From NCBI RefSeq assembly GCF_044784365.2, contig NZ_CP173062.2: a DNA stretch of 64,000 nucleotides. One strand, given 5' to 3'. The stretch comes from Cetobacterium_A somerae. Its GTDB lineage: Bacteria > Fusobacteriota > Fusobacteriia > Fusobacteriales > Fusobacteriaceae. Position 1 is the stretch's first letter, and every line of letters starts with the position of its first letter. Position numbers and translations under genes: made by a program. Below are positions 54,151-62,976 of this stretch, in pieces. A model generated the notes under the pieces. It was given only the letters and a program-made list of their open reading frames with translations. It had not been told where the DNA came from and made no database searches.

Positions 54151-54873
54151 TTATATATCTTTTTCTTCTCCAACTTCAATTAATTCTATATATTTTTTCA
54201 TTTCTTTTCTAGAACTTTCACCTTTTGAAAAGATAGTTATCACTTCAGTAGGATTCAATGTTCTTATAAAGCTATTTAGCATAACCAAATCCATACTTTT
54301 TTCCCCACTGAAATAACTATTTTTTATATGTCCTATATTTGCAATCATAATATCTATAGGATAATATATCAATGTTTTTATTATATTCTCTTGATAAATT
54401 GTTTCTCCTGTAACATAAATTCTTTTTATTTTACCAAGTCTATCAACTATAGTTACAAGATACCCATTTGCTTTTCCTAATATTGGATTTGATAAAAAAC
54501 CTCCTCCTTTATATGTTGGGATAACCTCAACTACTATTTTATAACCTTTTATCTCTAGGTCTATTTTTTTAAACCAATCTACAAAATAGATATTTGCATT
54601 TTTTTTATCTCGTAAATATTTTCCACACTCTTTCCTTGAAACAATCTTAGCTTCATCTTCTATAACCTTAACTCCTTCTTCGTCAAAAGAATCAGGATTA
54701 CACTCTGTAATTAACCAAAGCTTTATATTTTTAAAAGAATCATCCATAGGAGAAACTAATTTAACATCACTATTTTTTTTTAAAATAAATGATGGATTAC
54801 AACCGATTTTAAATTTTTTGTCAACTTCTAAAAACCAACAAGTTTTACCTAAAAATTTAAATTTAAACTCCAT
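54151..54873 (-). CDS. metallo-beta-lactamase-fold protein without metal ligands
   Basis: A 240-residue protein that follows the UlaG-like MBL plan: an N-terminal FLGKTCWFLEVDKK strand pair, LWLITECNPDSFDEEG where the HxHxDH metal motif belongs, NPILGKANGYLVTI, VTGETIYQ in place of the TGDT motif, and DIMIANIGH. At the metal site, residues 56-62 read T-E-C-N-P-D-S, so the three histidines are replaced by Glu57, Asn59 and Ser62 and only Asp61 remains. It is therefore probably a non-hydrolytic pseudoenzyme. The frame is intact with a normal ribosome binding site. The fold assignment is my pattern reading, not a search result. Confidence 0.65.
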   Translation of the reverse strand: MEFKFKFLGKTCWFLEVDKKFKIGCNPSFILKKNSDVKLVSPMDDSFKNIKLWLITECNPDSFDEEGVKVIEDEAKIVSRKECGKYLRDKKNANIYFVDWFKKIDLEIKGYKIVVEVIPTYKGGGFLSNPILGKANGYLVTIVDRLGKIKRIYVTGETIYQENIIKTLIYYPIDIMIANIGHIKNSYFSGEKSMDLVMLNSFIRTLNPTEVITIFSKGESSRKEMKKYIELIEVGEEKDI

Positions 54874-54943
54874 AATACTCTCATCCTCCCAAAATTTACT
54901 TATGTATTTTTTCTAAAAATATATAAGTATTCCTTTTAAATAA

Positions 54944-54972
54944 AAAAAAGATACCCTTAAGATATCTTTTTT
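54944..54972 (-). terminator. terminator after the small lipoprotein
   Basis: AAAAAAGATA / TATCTTTTTT, 10 pairs with a 9-base loop, overlapping the lipoprotein stop; T-run on the minus strand. Confidence 0.7.
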
Positions 54973-55183
54973 ATTTTTCTGTTTTTATAACTCCATTTAC
55001 ATACTCTACTTTTATAACTTTATCAGTAAAAGGTACTTCTTGGGTAATAAAACCTGTAAATAACTTATCCTTATAATATAATTTAGTTCCTTTTAATTCT
55101 AAATTTTCATCTCCAAATTTAACTTCTTTTTTCATACAACCAACCAGTGATAATATTGCTATAAATAATACTAATTTTTTCAT
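54971..55183 (-). CDS. small lipoprotein
   Basis: A 70-residue protein with a lipoprotein signal: basic MKK, hydrophobic LVLFIAILSL and lipobox LVGC with Cys at residue 16. The short mature part contains LELKGTKLYYKDKLFTGFITQE, which resembles one YwqK/MORN-like repeat (x-YYKDGKLFTG). Function unknown. It has its own terminator, and lies upstream of the MBL-like gene on the same strand. Confidence 0.75.
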   Translation of the reverse strand: MKKLVLFIAILSLVGCMKKEVKFGDENLELKGTKLYYKDKLFTGFITQEVPFTDKVIKVEYVNGVIKTEK

Positions 55184-55339
55184 TATCTAACTCCTAACTA
55201 TTTTTTTAATTTTATTATAACATATTCTTTATTTAAATATTATTGAATTTTATATTTAATTAAAAAGGATTTTATTTTTTTAATAGTATTTTAATATATC
55301 ATAATTATTTTTAACTAAATAGATTTTAAAGGTGGTGTT

Positions 55340-56050
55340 ATGAGTACTGATTTCGCAATATTAGCATTTTTTAGCTTAATGTTAACCTATCTTTTAATTT
55401 GTGAGATATTTACTATTTTATTTAGACTTACTGGACTTACAGAAGAAACTGCACGTTTTCAAGTAATTTCTATGCTAACAACTTGTGGTTTTACAACTGT
55501 TGAAAGTGAGCTTATCACATCTTCTAGAAAACGAAGAAAATTGGCTTTTGTAACAATTCTTTTTGGTTATATATTTTCTGTTACAATTGTTTCCATGGTT
55601 ATAAATTTTTTTATGAGATTAACTGATGGAAATATTTTTCATTTAATTGTTAAAGTTCTTATAGCAATAATTGCACTCATTATTATCTGGTACTCTCTTT
55701 TAAAAGTTAATTTTGTAAAAAATAATTTCGATCGTTTTATAAGTAAAATTGGTATTAAAGCAATGTTTAAAAATCAGCATAATCCGATAATGATTCTTGG
55801 AGTTTTTAAAACTGAAGTTATTGCTGAAGTTACAATAACTAATCTTCCTGAGGAATTATCTAACGTTCAATTAAAAAATTCTAATATTCGTTTAAACTAC
55901 ACTCTCCAAATTCTAACTATTATAAAAAATGAGGATGTATCTATTGGTGTAACTGGTGAAAGTATTTTAGAGAATGGCGATAAAGTCATTATCTTTGGAA
56001 CTTTAAAAAATATAAAAAAACTTTTTGTAAAAGAAAAAGATTTTTTATAA
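55340..56050 (+). CDS. membrane protein with C-terminal TrkA-C (RCK_C) domain
   Basis: A 236-residue protein. Three hydrophobic segments (residues 5-27, 70-92, 103-124) surround SMLTTCGFTTVESEL, a loop reminiscent of the TrkH selectivity signature. After a charged linker, residues 165-232 form a TrkA-C domain (EVTITNLPEELSNVQLKN and VTGESILENGDKVIIFGTLKNIKKL). Such proteins are thought to be ligand-gated in ion or solute transport; no activity is known for this type. A ribosome binding site AGGTGG precedes the ATG. Confidence 0.78.
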   Translation: MSTDFAILAFFSLMLTYLLICEIFTILFRLTGLTEETARFQVISMLTTCGFTTVESELITSSRKRRKLAFVTILFGYIFSVTIVSMVINFFMRLTDGNIFHLIVKVLIAIIALIIIWYSLLKVNFVKNNFDRFISKIGIKAMFKNQHNPIMILGVFKTEVIAEVTITNLPEELSNVQLKNSNIRLNYTLQILTIIKNEDVSIGVTGESILENGDKVIIFGTLKNIKKLFVKEKDFL

Positions 56051-56057
56051 ATTGCTA

Positions 56058-56086
56058 TTGATGTTTTCTTATTTATGAGGTATGTT
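56058..56086 (+). promoter_or_regulatory. promoter of the HAD phosphatase gene, sharing a spacer with the AOR promoter
   Basis: TTGATG (56058-56063), 17-base spacer, TATGTT (56081-56086). Bases 56069-56084 are identical to 57889-57904 in the AOR promoter. An alternative -10 TATAAT is at 56087-56092. Confidence 0.5.
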
Positions 56087-56122
56087 TATAATAACCCTAA
56101 ATTATTTTTTAAAGGAGGCATT

Positions 56123-56716
56123 ATGAAAAATATAGTATTTGATATTGGTAATGTTCTGCTAGATTTTCATCCACAAGAATTTTTAAAAGGATTAGGATTT
56201 GAAAAAAATATTGAAGATAGGTTATACAAATTAATTTTTTTAAGTGACGAATGGAAAGAGTTAGATCGTGGTTCTATCGACTATGAAGTTGCTGAAAAGA
56301 TTTTTAAGACAAAAGCCCCTGATTTAAAAAAAGAGATATCTATTGTTCTTGATAAGTGGCACGAAATGCTTATTCCTATTGAAGCAAACGTTAATCTCTT
56401 AAAATCATTAAAAGATTATGGATATAATATTTATTATCTTTCTAACTTTCAAAAAGATGTTTATGAGAAAATGTATAATAAGCATGATTTTTTAAGAATT
56501 GGAAATGGTGGCGTTATTTCATATCAAGTTAATACTTTAAAACCTGATCATTTTATATATGCAATTCTTCTTTCAAAATATAATTTAAATCCTAGTGAAA
56601 CACTATTTATAGATGATAATTTCGATAATATTGAAGAAGCTAAAAAAATAGGTTTTCATAGTGTATTATTTACAAATTGTGATGAACTTAAAAATTCGAT
56701 TAAACCACTACTTTAA
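56123..56716 (+). CDS. HAD-superfamily IA hydrolase (YihX-like phosphatase)
   Basis: A 197-residue phosphatase with motif I FDIGNVLLDF (residues 5-14; here D-x-G-N-V, as in YihX-type proteins), motif II YYLSNFQ, lysine in NTLKPD and motif III FIDDNFDNIEEAKKIG. YihX relatives dephosphorylate small sugar phosphates such as alpha-glucose-1-phosphate; the substrate here is not determined. The ATG at 56123 follows AAAGGAGG, so the longer frame is rejected. Confidence 0.88.
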   Translation: MKNIVFDIGNVLLDFHPQEFLKGLGFEKNIEDRLYKLIFLSDEWKELDRGSIDYEVAEKIFKTKAPDLKKEISIVLDKWHEMLIPIEANVNLLKSLKDYGYNIYYLSNFQKDVYEKMYNKHDFLRIGNGGVISYQVNTLKPDHFIYAILLSKYNLNPSETLFIDDNFDNIEEAKKIGFHSVLFTNCDELKNSIKPLL

Positions 56717-56730
56717 TTTTAAAATATAAT

Positions 56731-56763
56731 AAAAAGAACTCTAATTTTTTAAGAGTTCTTTTT
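56731..56763. terminator. bidirectional terminator between HAD and AbrB-like genes
   Basis: AAAAAGAACTCT / AGAGTTCTTTTT, 12 perfect pairs with a 9-base loop, T-run on both strands. Confidence 0.85.
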
Positions 56764-57800
56764 TATTTTATTATTTTTACAATAATTTGAATTAATATAG
56801 GATAAAAACTTACAATTGATACCAATCTCATTAACTGGATAATCGCAACTTTTGGAGTATCTGCTCCCATTTCACTTGCAATAATAGAAATATCTGATAC
56901 TCCTCCTGGTGCTGCTGAAAAAAGAGACGTTGCTATATTAAAGTTACTTGATTTATAAACTATTAAACCAATAATAATATTCATAAATAAAAATCCTACA
57001 ATAACAATAACAACCAAATGTAATAACTGTCCCATTTCTAAAACATCTTTTAAAGATACTTTAGTTCCTATCAAAGCTCCTCCAAACATCTGAATTAATT
57101 GTCTCAAAGGAATTGGCATAACTCCTCTATTCAAAAAAATATTAAATATTCCAACTCCAATCATAGAAAAACTCAAGGCTCCTGCTGGTACTTTTGATAA
57201 ATACCCTATATACCCTATTACAATTCCAACAACTATTGTTAAAATTATATTCTCTAAACTATTTTTCTTATCAGATTTGCTTTTTTCATAAGTTTTTACT
57301 ACTTCAGCCTCTCCTTTTTTTCTTATTATTTTTTTTAAAAAAATGGGAATAACTCCAATTACAGATATTAATCTAATTAGTTGAAACATCACAACCTTAG
57401 CTGAATCAGCATTTAGTTCATGAGCAATCAGAGTCATATCCATCATGCCACCAGGAGCAGTTGAAAATAATGCTGTTGCTAAATCTAATGATGAATTCTT
57501 ATAAAGTACATATCCTAAAATAAAATTCATTAATGCCATACAACTAACTATTAGTATTGCTGGCTTTAATACCTCTCTTAATCCTAAAATGTCCTTCTTT
57601 TCTATTCTTGCACCAATAAATGCTCCTGTAGCTATCTGTGTCAACACCTTATACTCTTGTGGCATTATAGCCTTACCTGAAAATAAATTAAAAATCGAAA
57701 CCAAAACCATAGATCCAATCATAGCTCCTGCTGGTATTTTTAATTTTAAACCAATTTTCCCTCCAACTATAGCTACAATTATAGTTATTAAAAACTCCAT
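56763..57800 (-). CDS. AbrB-family (AbrB duplication) membrane protein
   Basis: A 345-residue polytopic protein made of two repeats. Each has a Gly-rich start (KIPAGAMIGSMVLVSIFNLFSGKAIMP in the first, KVPAGALSFSMIGVGIFNIF in the second), an IGARIEKKD or IGTKVSLKD segment and a FSTAPGGMMDMTLIA or FSAAPGGVSDISIIA segment. It belongs to the Gly-rich 'ammonia monooxygenase/AbrB' family of putative transporters; it is unrelated to the AbrB DNA-binding regulator. Start at the second of two adjacent ATGs, after GGAGGGG. It is divergent from the AOR operon. Confidence 0.85.
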   Translation of the reverse strand: MEFLITIIVAIVGGKIGLKLKIPAGAMIGSMVLVSIFNLFSGKAIMPQEYKVLTQIATGAFIGARIEKKDILGLREVLKPAILIVSCMALMNFILGYVLYKNSSLDLATALFSTAPGGMMDMTLIAHELNADSAKVVMFQLIRLISVIGVIPIFLKKIIRKKGEAEVVKTYEKSKSDKKNSLENIILTIVVGIVIGYIGYLSKVPAGALSFSMIGVGIFNIFLNRGVMPIPLRQLIQMFGGALIGTKVSLKDVLEMGQLLHLVVIVIVGFLFMNIIIGLIVYKSSNFNIATSLFSAAPGGVSDISIIASEMGADTPKVAIIQLMRLVSIVSFYPILIQIIVKIIK

Positions 57801-57878
57801 CATCCCCTCCAAATAATATCGTTGAATTTATCTTATCATATTTCTTGAAAAAGATATATTTTTTCTTAACTTATTCTA

Positions 57879-57907
57879 TTGATAATAACTTATTTATGAG
57901 GTATACT
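57879..57907 (+). promoter_or_regulatory. promoter of the AOR-moaD-thiF operon
   Basis: TTGATA (57879-57884), 17-base spacer, TATACT (57902-57907), 54 bases before the AOR ATG. The spacer shares 16 identical bases with the promoter at 56058-56086. Confidence 0.65.
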
Positions 57908-57961
57908 CGCAATAATAGGTTTTTATAGTCATTAATATAATTTATATGGAGGTATGTATTT

Positions 57962-59767
57962 ATGAAAACATCATATAATGAAAAATTATTAAGAATCAAT
58001 TTAACAACCAATGAAATAAAAGTAGAGCCTTTAAATTTAGAAATTGCTAAAAAATTTATTGGTGCAAGAGGATTAGGGAGTAAAATTCTTTTAGACGAAA
58101 TCGATCCCAGTGTTGATCCTTTATCGAGCGAAAATAAATTAGTTATTATGACTGGACCTGTTACTGGAGCATCTGTTCCAACAGGTGGCAGATATGTTGT
58201 TGTTACAAAATCTCCTCTTACTGGTATGATTGCTTGCTCTAACTCCGGTGGTGAATGGGGAGCTAAATTAAAATATTCAGGTTTTGATGGCATTATCATA
58301 GAAGGTAAAAGTAGTACTCCTAAATATTTATATATTAATGATGACAAAGTCGAGATTTTAAATGCACATCATGTTTGGGGAAAAACTAGTACCGAAACTG
58401 ATATTTTTTTAAAAGAGAAATATCCTCAAGCTTCTGTTTTGAATATTGGTCCTGGAGGTGAAAATCTCTCTCTAATGGCTGCTATTATAAATGACACTGA
58501 TCGAGCTGCTGGTAGATCTGGAGTAGGAGCTGTTATGGGATCTAAAAATTTAAAAGCAATTGTTGTTAATTCCTCAAAAAATTCAATCCCTGTCAATAAT
58601 CCAGATGCTCTAAGAAAAGAATTAGTTATAGCAATGAAAAAAATAAAAGAAGATGGTGTAACTGGTACTGGTCTACCTACTTATGGAACTGCTGTTCTTG
58701 TAAATATTATAAATGAAACTGGAAGTTTTCCTACAAATAATTGGCAAGGATCATATTCTCAAAATGCAGAAAATATAAGTGGAGAAACTCTTACTGAAAA
58801 ATATTTAAAAAGAACATATAACTGTCACCGATGTCCAATAGGTTGTGGACGAGTTGTAGAACGAGAAGGAAAAGAAATTGGAGGTCCTGAGTATGAAACT
58901 TTATGGGCATATGGTGGAAATTGTGGAGTCTACGATATACCTACAATTAATGAAGCTAATTTTTGGTGCAATGAACTTGGATTAGATGCAATATCTGTAC
59001 CTTGTACTATTGCCGCTGGAATGGAACTATACGAAAAAGGCCTTATCTCTGAAAATGATTGCGAAGGCATTCCTTTAAAGTTTGGAAGTAAAATTGCTGT
59101 AGTTGAATGGACAAAAAGAATTGGATTTGGAGAAACTCCTCTCGGTAAATTAATGGCTTTAGGTTCACAAAGATTGTGTGAGTATTATGGTCATCCTGAA
59201 ATCTCAATGTCTGTTAAAAAACAAGAACTTCCTGCATATGATGCTCGTGGGATACAGGGTATTGGTTTAAATTATGCTACTAGTAACCGTGGGGGATGCC
59301 ATGTTAGAGGCTATATGATATCTCCTGAAATTTTAGCTCACCCTGAGTTATTAGATCGAACTGTTACAGACAATAAAGCCTCTTGGACTAAAATATTCCA
59401 AGATTTAACTGCTGTTATTGATTCTATGGGAATGTGTCTATTCACTTCTTTTGCCCTTAATGCAGAGGATTATACTAACTTCTTAAATGCTGCTACTGGT
59501 ACTGAACACACTGTAACATCACTTTTAGATACTGGTGAACGAATCTATAACTTAGAAAGAATTTTCAATAAAAGAGCTGGAATGAAACCTGAAGATGACA
59601 AACTTCCTAAACGTCTTTTAAAAGAAGCTATTGTAGATGGTCCTTCTAAAGGACTTAAAAGTAAACTTGATATAATGCTTCCTGAATATTACAAAGCTCG
59701 TGGATGGGAAAATGCTTTTCCTACAAAAGAAACTCTACAAAAACTAGGATTAGAAGATTTATGTTAG
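57962..59767 (+). CDS. aor: tungsten-containing aldehyde:ferredoxin oxidoreductase
   Basis: A 601-residue enzyme that oxidises aldehydes to acids (or the reverse) with ferredoxin. Its length and motifs match archaeal and clostridial AOR: LLRINLTTNEIK, GPVTGASVPTGGRYVV, NSGGEWGAKLKYSGFDGIII, DRAAGRSGVGAVMGSK and the [4Fe-4S] ligands Cys288, Cys291 and Cys295 (NCHRCPIGC), with the fourth probably in MGMCLF. It overlaps a MoaD-like gene by 7 bases. The TTTS-type tungstate importer elsewhere in the window supplies the metal. Confidence 0.94.
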   Translation: MKTSYNEKLLRINLTTNEIKVEPLNLEIAKKFIGARGLGSKILLDEIDPSVDPLSSENKLVIMTGPVTGASVPTGGRYVVVTKSPLTGMIACSNSGGEWGAKLKYSGFDGIIIEGKSSTPKYLYINDDKVEILNAHHVWGKTSTETDIFLKEKYPQASVLNIGPGGENLSLMAAIINDTDRAAGRSGVGAVMGSKNLKAIVVNSSKNSIPVNNPDALRKELVIAMKKIKEDGVTGTGLPTYGTAVLVNIINETGSFPTNNWQGSYSQNAENISGETLTEKYLKRTYNCHRCPIGCGRVVEREGKEIGGPEYETLWAYGGNCGVYDIPTINEANFWCNELGLDAISVPCTIAAGMELYEKGLISENDCEGIPLKFGSKIAVVEWTKRIGFGETPLGKLMALGSQRLCEYYGHPEISMSVKKQELPAYDARGIQGIGLNYATSNRGGCHVRGYMISPEILAHPELLDRTVTDNKASWTKIFQDLTAVIDSMGMCLFTSFALNAEDYTNFLNAATGTEHTVTSLLDTGERIYNLERIFNKRAGMKPEDDKLPKRLLKEAIVDGPSKGLKSKLDIMLPEYYKARGWENAFPTKETLQKLGLEDLC

Positions 59768-59982
59768 AGATTCGCTTTTTTGCTACTCTTAGAGATAATA
59801 GAGAAAATATTATAAAAATACCATTTTATCAAGATATTACAGGAGTTCAACTTCTTAAAATCTTTAATATTTCACAAGATCAAGTATCTATATTTTTAGT
59901 TAATGGCTTTCATCGCTCTTTAGATATAAAACTTTGTGATGACGATATTATTTCAATTTTTCCACCTGTTGGTGGTGGCTAA
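59761..59982 (+). CDS. MoaD/ThiS-like sulfur carrier protein
   Basis: A 73-residue ubiquitin-like protein beginning MLEIRFFATLRDNRENI and ending FPPVGGG. The terminal Gly-Gly is the site of adenylylation and thiocarboxylation. Its ATG overlaps the AOR stop. MoaD-type carriers often sit with AOR genes and supply the dithiolene sulfur of the pterin. Its start is well inside a longer open frame, and is set by homology and the coupling to AOR. Confidence 0.9.
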   Translation: MLEIRFFATLRDNRENIIKIPFYQDITGVQLLKIFNISQDQVSIFLVNGFHRSLDIKLCDDDIISIFPPVGGG

Positions 59983-60677
59983 TGGAAAAAAGATATATCA
60001 AAAATTTTGACTCATTAAGTGAATTTGAACAAAAAATTATAAAACAAAAAAACATTTTAGTTATTGGCCTTGGTGGTCTTGGTGGATTTGTTTTAGACTC
60101 TTTAGCTCGACTAGGAGTAAATAAAATTAAACTCATCGATTTTGATAATTTTGATATTACTAATTTAAATCGCCAACTTTTATCAACAGAAAAAAATATT
60201 GGTCTCTCTAAAGTTTTAGAGGGAAAAAAATATATTAACTCAATTAATTCTTTGATTGATGTAGAGATTTTTAATTATAAATTTGAAGAATGTTGCTTTA
60301 AAACTATTTTTGAAGACATAGATATCGTTTTCGATTGCTGTGATAATATAATTACTAAGTTCAATATCGAAGAACAATGTCAAATTTTCAACACACCCCT
60401 TATTTATGGAGCAGTTGCAGGATATTTCGGACAAGTCAGTTGTATTTTACCTAATTTTACATTATTAAAACAAATTTATCCAAAAAAAAATATTGAAGGA
60501 GTGGAAAGTAAAACAGGTAATCTTTGCTTTGTCGTATCAATTGTAGCATCTTTACAAATAAATATTTTTCTTAAATTAATTTTAAAAAAAACAATAAAAA
60601 CTAATGGTTTTTATTATATAGATATGAATATTTTTGAAATTCAATGGATTTCTTTTGAAATTAAAAAGGAAAAATGA
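59982..60677 (+). CDS. ThiF/MoeB/HesA-family adenylyltransferase
   Basis: A 231-residue E1-like enzyme that should activate the C-terminal glycine of the MoaD-like protein encoded just before it (1-base overlap). It has the ATP loop ILVIGLGGLGGFVLDSLARLG, KLIDFDNFDITNLNRQLL with the Asp-Asn-Arg nucleotide set, and DCCDNIITKF. The zinc-binding CxxC pairs of MoeB and ThiF are not visible, so it belongs to the shorter, zinc-less branch. Confidence 0.9.
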   Translation: MEKRYIKNFDSLSEFEQKIIKQKNILVIGLGGLGGFVLDSLARLGVNKIKLIDFDNFDITNLNRQLLSTEKNIGLSKVLEGKKYINSINSLIDVEIFNYKFEECCFKTIFEDIDIVFDCCDNIITKFNIEEQCQIFNTPLIYGAVAGYFGQVSCILPNFTLLKQIYPKKNIEGVESKTGNLCFVVSIVASLQINIFLKLILKKTIKTNGFYYIDMNIFEIQWISFEIKKEK

Positions 60678-60726
60678 ACTATTTTCAATAGATTAATTGT
60701 AGATATCAATATATTTGGAGGTTTTT

Positions 60727-61479
60727 ATGAAAAAAGCACTTGTTATTTTTAAAAGTGGAGATGATCTTAATTTAATAATTGAAAGTTGTCTTTCATTAAA
60801 AAAAGAATTTGGTTTTGAGATAACTCCTGTTTATGCATTAAATGTAAACCCTTTTATTAACAATTCTGAAGATTCAGCAAATCTTCTTGAAGATTTTTCT
60901 GAACTTCAAGATGATTTTTTAGATAAAACAAAAGAAAAGTTAATTGAACATAAGTTAAATGCTCATCTACTTACAATTGTTCAAGTTACTACAGAAAATT
61001 TAAAAAACCTTTTAAGATTAAATGATCTTCTTATTTACCAAGAAGGATTATTTTTAGGAGATCTTTTTTTAGAAATTTTAAAAACTATATATAGACCAAT
61101 TATAGTTTTAAGAGGTAAACCTTTAAGTTTTGAAAATATCGGTATTGTATCTGATGATGGAATAAAAGTTAATAAAAGTGTTTATAATTTCCTTACTTTA
61201 TTTTCAACTACAGATATTGAAAAACTTGATGTTTTTACATGGAACTATAAGAAAAATGAACATACTTTACTTGAACTTATTCACGATAAAGGAGTACTAC
61301 CAAATTTAAGAGGTTTCTCTTCACCTTTAGATGATATTGAAGATTTTTATTTCGAACTTAATAAAACATCTCTTTTAATCATGGGAAATCTTAGTCATTC
61401 TTTTTTCTTTGAAAAAGTAACTAATCGTATGGGTTTAAACATTTTAGAGCATGTTAATACTCCAATTTTTATAGCTTAA
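60727..61479 (+). CDS. UspA-like protein with two weak universal-stress domains
   Basis: A 250-residue soluble protein. Residues 1-135 and 137-250 each resemble a UspA alpha/beta unit: MKKALVIFKSGDDL opens with a short beta strand, RPIIVLRGKPLSFENIGIVSDDG joins the halves, and LIMGNLSHSFFFEKVTNRMGLNILEHVNTPIFIA matches the G-x-(9)-G-(S/x) end of the family in part. The ATP-binding GxGxxG is not clear. It follows the thiF gene by 49 bases and may be the last gene of the AOR operon, before a strong terminator. Confidence 0.65.
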   Translation: MKKALVIFKSGDDLNLIIESCLSLKKEFGFEITPVYALNVNPFINNSEDSANLLEDFSELQDDFLDKTKEKLIEHKLNAHLLTIVQVTTENLKNLLRLNDLLIYQEGLFLGDLFLEILKTIYRPIIVLRGKPLSFENIGIVSDDGIKVNKSVYNFLTLFSTTDIEKLDVFTWNYKKNEHTLLELIHDKGVLPNLRGFSSPLDDIEDFYFELNKTSLLIMGNLSHSFFFEKVTNRMGLNILEHVNTPIFIA

Positions 61480-61488
61480 AAGGAATTT

Positions 61489-61514
61489 AAAAAGAGACTT
61501 ATCAGTCTCTTTTT
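61489..61514 (+). terminator. terminator after the UspA-like gene
   Basis: AAAAAGAGACT / AGTCTCTTTTT, perfect stem with a 4-base loop TATC and a long T-run. A TATAAT at 61522-61527 for the next gene follows almost immediately. Confidence 0.88.
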
Positions 61515-61562
61515 TTTATGTTATAATCTACCTCAGCGTAAAAATTTTAAAAGGAGTTAATA

Positions 61563-62894
61563 ATGAAATTTCGTTCAATTGATTTAGAGAAGGATTCTAT
61601 AAGTAGGTTATTTTTTAATTTTTCTTTTCCTGCTGTTATGGGAATGTTAATATCGGCTTTCTATGTTATTGTTGATGGCATTTTTATTGGTAGAGGAATT
61701 GGTGGAGATGGTTTAGCTGCTATAAACTTAGCTTATCCCATTATTACACTAACTATAGCTTTAAGTTTGATGTTTGGAACTGGTGGTGCAACAGTTATTT
61801 CTATAAAACAAGGAGAAGGAAATTTAAAAGAAGTTAACAGATACTTTTCACATATGATTATTTTAAATGTCATATCATATATTCTTATTTGTTCATTAAC
61901 TCTTATTTTTCAAGATAAAATAATTTTCTTACTTGGAAGCAGTGAGAAACTTTTCTATTTAACTAAAGCTTATTTAATTCCTGGAGTTATTTTTAGTATA
62001 TTTTTTATGCTTTCTATATCCTTAAATGCAGTTGTTAGAAACAATAATAGCCCAAATTTTGCTATGGCCTCTATGGGAATAGGTGCGATTGTCAATATTG
62101 TACTAGATGCTTTATTCATAATTAAATTTAAGTGGGGAATGTATGGTGCTGCTTATGCTACTGGAATTGCTCAAATGGCATCTGCATTATTTTTACTCTC
62201 ATATTTCTTTAGGAAAGACTGTAATATAAAATTTATAAAAGAGACTTTAAATTTACAAATTATAAAAAGAATCTGCTCAAATGGCTTTTCATCATTCATT
62301 TTAGAGTTTGCTGTCGCTATTATTACAATTTTATTCAACTCTACTTTAATGATTTTAACTGGCGAGATTGGAGTTGCTGCTTTTAGTATAATTGCATATA
62401 TTTTCTATGTTTTTAGAATGATTTTTAATGGTTTAGCTCAAGGAATTCAACCCATCATTAGTTATAATTTTGGTGCTAAACACCGAGATCGAATTAAAGC
62501 AACTTTAATTTTAGGACATAAAATTTCTTTAATTGTCGCTTTATCAATTCTTTTTTTCGTTTATTTTGAAAGAAATTTTATTATAGAATTTTTTAATGGT
62601 GATATAGAGTTAATTAAACTTGCTTCTAGAGGTCTTTTAATCTATTCCTCAGCTGTTATTTTTTTAGGAGCGAACTTTATAAATATATCTTATCTTCAAT
62701 CTATGGAAAAATCTACTTTTGCTAATATTTTATCTTTTGGAAGAAGTTTTGTGTTTATTATTATTGGTATATTTACTTTACCTGATTTTATAGGAATTGA
62801 CGGTGTTTGGCTTTCTCTACCTTTCGCAGATTTTATGACATTCATAACAGGTGCTGCAGTAACATTGAAAAAGAAAAACAGAAAAATCTTATAA
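61563..62894 (+). CDS. MATE-family multidrug efflux pump
   Basis: A second MATE transporter, 443 residues with twelve hydrophobic segments. It starts SRLFFNFSFPAVMGMLISAFYVIVDGIFIGRGIGGDGLAAINLAYP in part, and carries GLAQGIQPIISYNFGA in the middle, the family's most conserved segment. It is related to the pump at 14.1-15.4 kb but lacks a neighbouring regulator. Start ATG after AAGGAG. Confidence 0.92.
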   Translation: MKFRSIDLEKDSISRLFFNFSFPAVMGMLISAFYVIVDGIFIGRGIGGDGLAAINLAYPIITLTIALSLMFGTGGATVISIKQGEGNLKEVNRYFSHMIILNVISYILICSLTLIFQDKIIFLLGSSEKLFYLTKAYLIPGVIFSIFFMLSISLNAVVRNNNSPNFAMASMGIGAIVNIVLDALFIIKFKWGMYGAAYATGIAQMASALFLLSYFFRKDCNIKFIKETLNLQIIKRICSNGFSSFILEFAVAIITILFNSTLMILTGEIGVAAFSIIAYIFYVFRMIFNGLAQGIQPIISYNFGAKHRDRIKATLILGHKISLIVALSILFFVYFERNFIIEFFNGDIELIKLASRGLLIYSSAVIFLGANFINISYLQSMEKSTFANILSFGRSFVFIIIGIFTLPDFIGIDGVWLSLPFADFMTFITGAAVTLKKKNRKIL

Positions 62895-62976
62895 TTTTTT
62901 TTAGTTAGAAAAAGAAATTAACTTTTATTTAGTATATATTTAGCATAATACTTTTATAATAAAAGGAGGGAAATCT

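Noticed and set aside
54971..55183. Toxin-antitoxin YwqK-type immunity cluster
   Set aside because: Only a single weak repeat is visible and there is no toxin-like neighbour.
57871..58347. 158-codon minus-strand frame across the second AOR gene's 5' end
   Set aside because: It is antisense to conserved AOR sequence and to the AOR promoter; no ribosome binding site.
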